Below are positions 5,906-10,532 of a stretch of 10,532 nucleotides of DNA, one piece after another. This DNA is from Clostridium sp. CAG:169 (GTDB taxonomy: Bacteria > Bacillota > Clostridia > Oscillospirales > Ruminococcaceae), in contig FR880159.1 of the NCBI GenBank assembly GCA_000435195.1, positions 1-10,532 of the forward strand, given 5' to 3'. The notes beneath the pieces were generated by a model. The model made no database searches. It saw nothing but the letters and a program-made list of their open reading frames with translations, and was not told the origin of the DNA. Position 1 is the stretch's first letter; every line of letters begins with the position of its first letter. A program made the position numbers and the translations under genes.

Positions 5906-6538
5906 CTACTGTACCCGTTCGTCCAGCAGCTGACGGGTTTTCTGGTAGGCTGCCTCGTCCCCGACAATCAGGATGTGGTCTCCTGCAAAAAATTGGGCGT
6001 GCGGTCCGGGAGAAAGGATGGTGCTGCCCTTGCGGCGGATGGCAATGATGGTGGCTCCGGTGTTGTTCCAAAAATGCACCGAAGCGATGGTTTGTCCGAC
6101 CAGCGGGCAGCCTTCTTCGATGGCAAGCTCAAAGGGAGTCAAAGGATTGAGGTAGTTGAAGCGGTCGTTGGCATCCAGCAGGATGTTGATGTTTTCCTGC
6201 AAGCGGCTGTTGAGCTGCTTTTGCTCGAGCATCAGCCGGTCGATGTGGTTTTTGATGGTGTCCAATGACTGCCGCTCGTTGGATTTGGATAAAAATTCCT
6301 CGGCATTTTCCACCGACAAAATGGTGATGCCTGCTCCCTGCCGAACCTGAAGGACTCCGACCTGGTTGAGCAGAAAGACCGCCCGCCGCACCGTTTCTGG
6401 GGAAACATTGTACTGGCTGGCAAGGGTGGAGCGTCCGTGAATCTTTTGTCCCGGGCGATACCTGCCGTTGACCACCTTGGAAGCGATGTCGATGGCAATC
6501 TGTTTATATACAGCCTGTTCGGTTGCTGCATGAGGCAT
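5906..6538 (-). CDS. BusR-like transcriptional regulator: GntR-type winged helix plus RCK_C (TrkA-C) domain
   Basis: This is a 210-residue DNA-binding protein. Residues about 7-75 are a GntR-type winged helix (VYKQIAIDIASKVVNGRYRPGQKIHGRSTLASQYNVSPETVRRAVFLL, then the wing VLQVRQGAGITIL). Residues about 85-128 are a helical linker, probably coiled coil. Residues about 132-208 are an RCK_C/TrkA-C domain (PFELAIEEGCPLVGQTIASVHFWNNTGATIIAIRRKGSTILSPGP, then FAGDHILIVGD). This is the architecture and length of BusR, the streptococcal and lactococcal repressor of the BusA osmolyte transporter that binds DNA when loaded with c-di-AMP. RCK_C domains of Firmicutes are frequent c-di-AMP sensors, so that ligand is likely but inferred. 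No osmolyte or potassium transporter lies beside it, so its target is elsewhere or is itself. The ATG at 6538 has only a weak, distant AAAGG, so the start is less certain. Confidence 0.85.
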   Translation of the reverse strand: MPHAATEQAVYKQIAIDIASKVVNGRYRPGQKIHGRSTLASQYNVSPETVRRAVFLLNQVGVLQVRQGAGITILSVENAEEFLSKSNERQSLDTIKNHIDRLMLEQKQLNSRLQENINILLDANDRFNYLNPLTPFELAIEEGCPLVGQTIASVHFWNNTGATIIAIRRKGSTILSPGPHAQFFAGDHILIVGDEAAYQKTRQLLDERVQ

Positions 6539-6603
6539 GATGATTACAACCTTTCGTTTTGAAAAGATAGCCGTGCTTCCTTTAGACAGGGAGCAGGATG
6601 ATT

Positions 6604-6631
6604 TTTATAACGATACCACAAAGCGGGACAA
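6604..6631 (-). promoter_or_regulatory. Probable promoter of the BusR-like gene
   Basis: On the minus strand TTGTCC (complement of 6626-6631) and TATAAA (complement of 6604-6609) are spaced by 16 bp. The leader would be about 60 nt to the ATG at 6538. Confidence 0.6.
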
Positions 6632-6656
6632 AAGTAAAGAAGTGCAAAAGCCTTCT
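6630..6656 (-). terminator. Weak hairpin after the pyridoxamine kinase gene
   Basis: On the minus strand AGAAG-GC pairs with GC-(A)-CTTCT around a TTTT loop (6638-6656), followed by a T-rich stretch. The stem is short and carries a bulge, so readthrough into the BusR-like gene is plausible. Confidence 0.35.
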
Positions 6657-6660
6657 GAGC

Positions 6661-7524
6661 TTATAACAGCGAAAAGTCCTTGATGTTCTGCCGGTCGATC
6701 AGCACGCCCAGTTCCTTTTCCAGCATGACCCCGTAGCGGGTGTCGGAGGAGTAGCTGAAGGTGGTCTTGATGCAGCGCTCCACAAAGTAGGCTGCCCGAC
6801 CCATCGCCATCGGCAGGCTGTCGCCGGTCAAGAAGCCGCCGGTCAGCACGCTGGCAAACAGGTCGCCGGTCCCGGGATAGGAAACCGGCACATAGTCGCA
6901 GTCGATGTACCAAAAGGAGTTGTTCTGTCGGTCATAGCCGATGTTGGCAATGCTGCCGGATGCCATCGGAGCGCCGGTGATGACCACATAATTCGGTCCC
7001 AGTTCGCTTAAACGCACCAGCAGACTTTTTGCCTGCGCGCGGGAAAGCCCTTCGTTAAAGTAGGGGATCTTCAACAGCATACACGCCTCGGTCAGGTTGG
7101 GGGTGATGATGTCCGCCACCCGCACCAGTTCACCCAGTCGGCTGCGCATCTGCGGTGTGATGGTGCGGTAGGGTCGTCCGTGGTCGCCCATCACCGGGTC
7201 CACCACCGCAAGGGCATCCTGATAGGTGGAAAAAAATTTCAGACAGTGGTCGATTTGTTCCTGTGAGCTTAAAAAACCGCTGTATACGCACTCAAATTCC
7301 AACCCCAATCGCCGGTAGTGCTCCAGGCAGGGAAGGGTGAAATCGGACAGGTCGCGCTGCTCCACCGAACCCAGTCCGCCGGTGTGGGTGGAAAAAACGG
7401 TGGTCGGCACCGGGCAAACCTGTACACCCATCACCGACAGGGTGGGCAGAATGACCGAAAGGGAGCAGCGTCCAAAGCCGGACAGGTCGTGGATGGCAGC
7501 GACCCGCTTAGGACGATCGGGCAT
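6661..7524 (-). CDS. Pyridoxamine/pyridoxal kinase (PdxK/PdxY family)
   Basis: This 287-residue cytoplasmic kinase phosphorylates B6 vitamers with ATP, a salvage step to pyridoxal 5'-phosphate. The ATG at 7524 follows GGAGG (complement of 7533-7537) at 8 nt; an open upstream extension covers the promoter and is not coding. Ribokinase-superfamily features of the PdxY type run in order: AAIHDLSGFGRCSLSVILPTLSVMG (9-33) with the substrate-site His/Asp/Ser, the PTTVFSTHTGG block (40-50), VVDPVMGDHG (107-116), TPNLTEA (141-147), and the anion-hole/catalytic motif PGTGD (217-221) with D221 as general base. Length matches the family (about 285). The C-terminal YFVERCIKTT is also typical. The vitamer preferred cannot be decided from sequence. 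It has its own promoter; the BusR-like gene follows after 122 nt. The link between the two is unclear. Confidence 0.93.
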   Translation of the reverse strand: MPDRPKRVAAIHDLSGFGRCSLSVILPTLSVMGVQVCPVPTTVFSTHTGGLGSVEQRDLSDFTLPCLEHYRRLGLEFECVYSGFLSSQEQIDHCLKFFSTYQDALAVVDPVMGDHGRPYRTITPQMRSRLGELVRVADIITPNLTEACMLLKIPYFNEGLSRAQAKSLLVRLSELGPNYVVITGAPMASGSIANIGYDRQNNSFWYIDCDYVPVSYPGTGDLFASVLTGGFLTGDSLPMAMGRAAYFVERCIKTTFSYSSDTRYGVMLEKELGVLIDRQNIKDFSLL

Positions 7525-7564
7525 GACAGACACCTCCAATGGCAGAAATACAAAGATTATGCAC

Positions 7565-7594
7565 AGTATAGCACGTTTTCCATAAAAAAGGCAA
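7565..7594 (-). promoter_or_regulatory. Probable promoter of the pyridoxamine kinase gene
   Basis: On the minus strand TTGCCT (complement of 7589-7594) and TATACT (complement of 7565-7570) are spaced by 18 bp, in an AT-rich stretch. The leader would be about 35 nt. Confidence 0.55.
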
Positions 7595-7729
7595 ATTATA
7601 CGAAAGAAAACTGCCAACAAATCCTTGGAAAATACGCCGAAAAATCGGCTTTGGATTTAACATTCTTAACAAAAACCATTTGGTCAGAGCGGTAGGCTTT
7701 ATGCAATACAAGGGAAATTCAAAAAATGC

Positions 7730-7758
7730 TGGAAAATGGCATGATTTCGAGATATAAT
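7730..7758 (+). promoter_or_regulatory. Probable typA promoter
   Basis: TATAAT at 7753-7758 is perfect; TGGAAA at 7730-7735 is a weak -35 at 17 bp. The predicted start near 7765 leaves an unusually long leader of about 110 nt before the GTG. Confidence 0.5.
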
Positions 7759-7874
7759 GAGAAAAGCAATGAGTCGGACCGTATACTTTTTAAGGTTTAA
7801 AAAGGGATGTTCCAACGAAAAACACCGCAGGGCAAAACGCCTGCAAACGGGATTTGGAAGAAGGAGAAATTGAC

Positions 7875-9701
7875 GTGATTAGAACCGATTTGAGAAATAT
7901 CGCCATCATCGCGCACGTTGACCATGGAAAGACCACTCTGGTTGACCAAATGCTCAAACAGAGCGGTACCTTCCGTGACAACCAGTCTGTACAGGACCGT
8001 GTTATGGACAACGGAGACCTCGAGCGTGAAAGAGGCATCACCATCCTCGCGAAAAATACGGCAATCAACTATAAAGGCACCAAAATCAACATCATTGACA
8101 CCCCGGGACATGCGGACTTCGGAGGCGAGGTTGAGCGTATCCTGAAGATGGTGGACGGCGTTATCCTGCTGGTAGACTCCTTTGAGGGTCCGATGCCGCA
8201 GACCCGCTTTGTTCTGTCCAAGGCACTGTCGCTCGGACACAAGGTCATCATCGTAGTCAACAAGACCGACCGCCCTGACGCAAGAAACGAAGAGGTCACC
8301 GAGGAGGTCTATGACCTGCTGTTCGATCTGGATGCAAACGAGGAGCAGCTGGAAAGCAAGATCCTCTACTGCTCGGGCAAAGAGGGCACCGCTTCTCTGG
8401 AGCCGGGCAAGATGGGCGAAAATCTGGACCTGCTGTTTGACACCATCCTTGAAGAGATTCCGGCTCCGCAGGGTGACCCGGATGCACCGGCACAGATGCT
8501 GGTTTCTTCCATCGACTACAACGACTTTGTCGGCAGAATCGGTATTGGCAGAATCACCCGCGGTACCGTCAACGTCAATGACCAGGTCATCGTTTGTGAT
8601 TTCCATGACCCAAGCGTTTCCTACCGTGCAAAGATTGTCACCCTTTATCAGATCGAAGGCTTGCAGAGAGTACAGGCACAGACCGCAACGGTGGGCGACA
8701 TCATCTGCATCTCCGGTATCGAAAACCTGACCATCGGTCAGACCATCTGTGCACCGCAGGCAGTAGAGCCGCTGGAATTTGTCAAAATTTCCGCACCGAC
8801 CGTTGAGATGACCTTCTCGGTCAACAACAGCCCATTTGCGGGCAAGGAGGGCAAGTTCCTGACCTCCCGTCACCTGCGTGACCGTCTGTTCAAGGAAACT
8901 CTCAAGGACGTTTCGCTGCACGTTTATGAAACCGACAGCACCGAATCCTTCCGTGTGGCAGGACGTGGTGAGATGCACCTGTCCATCCTGATTGAGACTA
9001 TGCGCCGCGAAGGCTATGAGTTCCAGGTCAGCACCCCACAGGTTCTGTTCCAGCAGGAAAACGGCAAGACTCTCGAGCCAATGGAGCAGCTGGTGGTCGA
9101 TGTTCCTGACTTTGCAACCGGCTCGGTCATGGAAAAGATGGGCACCAGAAAGGGCAGCCTGGTTTCGATGAACCCGTTCAACGGTCGCACCAAGCTGGAA
9201 TTCATCGTTCCGGCAAGAGGTCTGTTCGGCTACCGAAACGAATTTTTGACCGACACCAAGGGTGAGGGCATCATGAGCTCGGTCTTCTATGGCTATGAGC
9301 CGTACAAGGGCGATATTCCAAAGCGTGCTACCGGCTCTCTGGTTGCGTTTGAAACCGGAACCGCTGTTACCTATGGTCTGTACAATGCGCAGGAGCGTGG
9401 TACCCTCTTCATCGGCGCCGGTGTAGAGGTGTACGAAGGTATGATCGTTGGTCAGTCCCCGAAGGATGAGGACATCGTGGTCAACGTCTGCAAAAAGAAA
9501 CACATGACCAACACCCGTGCTTCGGGAAGCGACGATGCGCTGCGCCTGATTCCGCCGAAGGTGATGAGCCTGGAGCAGGCAATCGAGTTCATCGCAGAGG
9601 ATGAGCTGATTGAAGTTACTCCGAAAAATATCCGCATGAGAAAACGCATTCTGGATAAATCGGAGCGTATGAAGGCTTGGAGCAAAAATAAAGGACAGTA
9701 A
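7875..9701 (+). CDS. typA: Ribosome-associated GTPase TypA/BipA
   Basis: This 608-residue translational GTPase of the EF-G/LepA class binds the ribosome and supports assembly and translation under stress such as cold. The GTG at 7875 is chosen: AAGGAG (7861-7866) lies 8 nt upstream and the protein then begins IRTDLRNIAIIAHVDHGKTT, as TypA proteins do; a TTG at 7854 would place the ribosome binding site inside the gene. G motifs: G1 AHVDHGKTT (13-21), switch I RERGITI (51-57), G3 DTPGHADF (75-82), G4 NKTD (129-132), and G5 at CSGKEG (166-171), where Gly replaces the more usual Ala of SA(K/L). The domain II beta barrel, EF-G-like domains III and V, and the TypA-specific C-terminus with RGLFGYRNEFLTDTKGEGIM and GRGEMHLSILIETMRREGYEF are all present. 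Full length and intact. Confidence 0.97.
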   Translation: MIRTDLRNIAIIAHVDHGKTTLVDQMLKQSGTFRDNQSVQDRVMDNGDLERERGITILAKNTAINYKGTKINIIDTPGHADFGGEVERILKMVDGVILLVDSFEGPMPQTRFVLSKALSLGHKVIIVVNKTDRPDARNEEVTEEVYDLLFDLDANEEQLESKILYCSGKEGTASLEPGKMGENLDLLFDTILEEIPAPQGDPDAPAQMLVSSIDYNDFVGRIGIGRITRGTVNVNDQVIVCDFHDPSVSYRAKIVTLYQIEGLQRVQAQTATVGDIICISGIENLTIGQTICAPQAVEPLEFVKISAPTVEMTFSVNNSPFAGKEGKFLTSRHLRDRLFKETLKDVSLHVYETDSTESFRVAGRGEMHLSILIETMRREGYEFQVSTPQVLFQQENGKTLEPMEQLVVDVPDFATGSVMEKMGTRKGSLVSMNPFNGRTKLEFIVPARGLFGYRNEFLTDTKGEGIMSSVFYGYEPYKGDIPKRATGSLVAFETGTAVTYGLYNAQERGTLFIGAGVEVYEGMIVGQSPKDEDIVVNVCKKKHMTNTRASGSDDALRLIPPKVMSLEQAIEFIAEDELIEVTPKNIRMRKRILDKSERMKAWSKNKGQ

Positions 9702-9707
9702 AAAAGG

Positions 9708-9744
9708 ACCCGCCGCTTTCTGTTTTGGAAAGCGGCGGGTTTTG
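9708..9744 (+). terminator. Intrinsic terminator of typA
   Basis: A 13-bp perfect GC-rich stem (9708-9720 with 9728-9740, ACCCGCCGCTTTC / GAAAGCGGCGGGT) has a 7-nt loop and is followed by TTTT. It starts 7 nt after the typA stop codon and ends 19 nt before the start of the next gene. Confidence 0.9.
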
Positions 9745-9763
9745 TGCAGAAAAGGAGCGGCGG

Positions 9764-10321
9764 ATGAAACAGATAACGGTTTGGACCAAACAACATCGCA
9801 GCGTGCTGGAGCAGCTGGAAAAGACAGGGCGGTATATTGCCCGCCGGGAATATATCGAGATTGAAAACCAGGAGTGCGCACCGTTGGTGCTGGAGGTGTA
9901 CGACTGGCTGGTGCAGCACAGCCCGAATGTAGGGCAAAAGCCAAAGGATGTGGATTATCCGGTGTGGGTTTCCTTTGCGCAGGATACCACCTATCTGCCG
10001 CAGGAGCAAACGGTAACGCTCAAGCTCTGTATAGACCCTGCCCTCATCGCATCGGTACACATCGCCAAATGGGGGACCATCCTCAACTATTCTTATATCC
10101 CGCTGAACGAGCAGGATGCCCGGCGCCATCAGCAGCTGCTGGAAAGCTATCGTGTCAGCGATACACAGGCGTATATGTCCCGTTTTTATCCACAGATCAA
10201 GCGGGAAATTATCGACAGCTGGGACAGACTGTTTGATGATTCGGTTCATCTTAACAGCGACCAGCGGTACGGAATCATCTGGGAAATCAAAAAGGAGTGG
10301 GTCAGCGCAGTGCTGCGTTAA
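9764..10321 (+). CDS. DUF3841 domain protein
   Basis: This is a 185-residue soluble protein. The ATG at 9764 has AAAGGAG (9751-9757) at 6 nt; an upstream in-frame start at 9725 would begin inside the terminator. The sequence fits DUF3841, a family of short Firmicutes proteins without a known role: VWTKQHRSVLEQLEKTGRYIARREYIE at the N-terminus, YDWLVQ (46-51), VDYPVWVSF (63-71), WGTILNYSYIPLNEQDARRHQQLL (103-126), and FYPQIKREIIDSWDRLF (141-157). There is no signal peptide or membrane helix, and no obvious catalytic motif. It lies just behind the typA terminator with no clear promoter in the 62-nt gap, so expression may depend on readthrough or a promoter inside typA. Family recognition is from memory of its motifs and should be confirmed. 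Confidence 0.75.
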   Translation: MKQITVWTKQHRSVLEQLEKTGRYIARREYIEIENQECAPLVLEVYDWLVQHSPNVGQKPKDVDYPVWVSFAQDTTYLPQEQTVTLKLCIDPALIASVHIAKWGTILNYSYIPLNEQDARRHQQLLESYRVSDTQAYMSRFYPQIKREIIDSWDRLFDDSVHLNSDQRYGIIWEIKKEWVSAVLR

Positions 10322-10329
10322 AGAAAAAA

Positions 10330-10343
10330 GAGAACGTTTTCTC
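10330..10343 (+). terminator. Weak hairpin after the DUF3841 gene
   Basis: GAGAA (10330-10334) pairs with TTCTC (10339-10343) around CGTT, followed by AT-rich sequence. The 5-bp stem makes it a doubtful terminator. Confidence 0.25.
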
Positions 10344-10414
10344 AATTTACATTTTAAGCAATGTTTTTTCAATCTTCATTTACAGCGCCGTAACAAACAA
10401 ATTTTTATCCTGTG

Positions 10415-10420
10415 TATAAT
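10415..10420 (+). promoter_or_regulatory. Possible -10 box at the right end
   Basis: A perfect TATAAT at 10415-10420 sits in AT-rich DNA, about 94 nt after the DUF3841 stop. No convincing -35 is present at 16-18 bp (TAACAA at 10391-10396 is the best, and poor). The start would fall near 10427. Confidence 0.45.
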
Positions 10421-10426
10421 AAAGAT

Positions 10427-10532
10427 GTACTCAACAAGAGGAACGAAGCCGCATCGTTCGTTGGGTATTTGCTCTACCCTCCTCAAAAACACACCTCAGA
10501 AGAAAAAACCTCTGTCATATGACAGAGGTTTT
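10427..10532 (+). ncRNA. Candidate structured RNA or attenuated leader (runs to window edge)
   Basis: Downstream of the -10 box a compact three-helix fold can be drawn. P1 pairs GAGGA (10438-10442) with TCCTC (10480-10484). P2 pairs ACGA (10443-10446) with TCGT (10454-10457), and can extend by two pairs at the cost of P1. P3 pairs GGGTA (10463-10467) with TACCC (10475-10479) and abuts P1. P2 and P3 both have 7-nt loops, and AGC in the first (10447-10449) is complementary to GCT in the second (10471-10473). A single-stranded A-rich linker then leads to a terminator-like palindrome. This is the layout of a small RNA or a riboswitch/attenuator leader. It matches no RNA class I recognise. The stems are short, so chance folding is possible; the fold is my own drawing, not computed. 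Confidence 0.35.
10505..10532. terminator. Perfect 28-bp palindrome, probable intrinsic terminator at window edge
   Basis: Arms 10505-10518 and 10519-10532 are perfectly complementary (AAAACCTCTGTCAT and its reverse complement). As RNA this folds as a 12-bp stem with an ATAT loop, starting in A and ending in T. The window stops at its last base, so the T tract may continue. A-rich bases upstream (10503-10508) would make it work in both directions. Confidence 0.7.

Larger units (their letters stand above)
7525..7874. other. 350-bp divergent intergenic region between the kinase and typA
   Basis: The left part holds the kinase ribosome binding site and promoter (minus strand), plus a second possible minus-strand TATAAT (complement of 7595-7600) without a good -35. 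The right part holds a typA promoter (-10 at 7753-7758) and a leader of about 110 nt with an AT-rich inverted repeat CTTTTTAA-GGT-TTAAAAAG (7786-7804) and a small GCAGG/CCTGC hairpin near 7826-7845. The middle (about 7600-7725) has only a short GCCGA-AAAA-TCGGC hairpin (7636-7649) and a TTAACA direct repeat (7657-7662, 7666-7671). No gene or recognised riboswitch was seen. Confidence 0.6.

Noticed and set aside
7655..7675. TTAACA direct repeat (7657-7662 and 7666-7671) considered as a second Rex site
   Set aside because: The two copies are in direct orientation and no TTGTTAA arm lies at the right spacing.
7797..9944. Long open frame on the minus strand opposite typA (over 700 codons)
   Set aside because: It is fully antisense to a clearly intact typA, spans terminator and intergenic sequence at both ends, and has low-complexity composition typical of a mirror frame of a conserved GC-biased gene.
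10463..10479. 5-bp stem with 7-nt loop resembling a tRNA anticodon arm (loop TTTGCTC)
   Set aside because: No acceptor stem, D-arm or TTCGA T-loop can be placed around it, and the base 3' of the would-be anticodon is T instead of a purine.
1..10532. Search for mobile elements, CRISPR arrays, toxin-antitoxin or defence modules
   Set aside because: No transposase, integrase, regular spacer array or known defence domain was seen. DUF2726 and the small proteins are only suggestive and lack a defence-like neighbourhood.

Overview
The window looks like ordinary chromosome of a low- to moderate-GC Gram-positive anaerobe in class Clostridia, most likely the Oscillospiraceae/Ruminococcaceae group. 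This is inferred from the strong AGGAG-type ribosome binding sites, TTG and GTG starts, consensus sigma-A promoters, compact intrinsic terminators, and gene content: an iron alcohol dehydrogenase under a probable Rex box, a BusR-like regulator, a pyridoxamine kinase, TypA, and DUF2726 and DUF3841 proteins. No transposase, integrase, phage gene, CRISPR array, tRNA or rRNA was seen. Species cannot be named from the sequence alone.

Layout, left to right. (1) 1-1055, plus strand: the 3' end of a NIF3-family gene, then a membrane-anchored DUF2726/zinc-ribbon protein, probably one operon. (2) 1140-2315, minus strand: an iron-dependent alcohol dehydrogenase with a near-perfect promoter whose -35 box lies inside an 18-bp Rex-like operator; its terminator overlaps the end of the DUF2726 gene. 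(3) 2529-3191, plus strand: a YgjP/DUF45-type zinc metallopeptidase, separated by a 24-bp perfect inverted-repeat terminator from a convergent 59-codon gene for a small membrane protein (3258-3437, minus). (4) 3624-5426, plus strand: a lipoprotein M3-family oligopeptidase with a 16-bp palindrome just upstream of its extended -10. (5) 5600-7524, minus strand: a 56-residue charged coiled-coil protein with three tandem 12-bp repeats at its stop codon, a BusR-like GntR/RCK_C regulator, and a pyridoxamine kinase, with separate promoters visible for each. (6) 7875-10321, plus strand: typA, a strong terminator, then a DUF3841 gene. (7) 10322-10532: an AT-rich tail with a -10 box, a possible three-helix RNA fold and a perfect palindrome of terminator type at the window edge.

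The genes do not form one pathway. Several show signal-responsive control: redox (Rex/NADH) for the alcohol dehydrogenase, probable c-di-AMP sensing by the BusR-like protein, and two unidentified palindromic operators. I found no clear new defence or mobile system. The least explained pieces are the candidate structured RNA at the right edge, the TAG-containing tandem repeats, and the palindromic operator of the lipoprotein peptidase.
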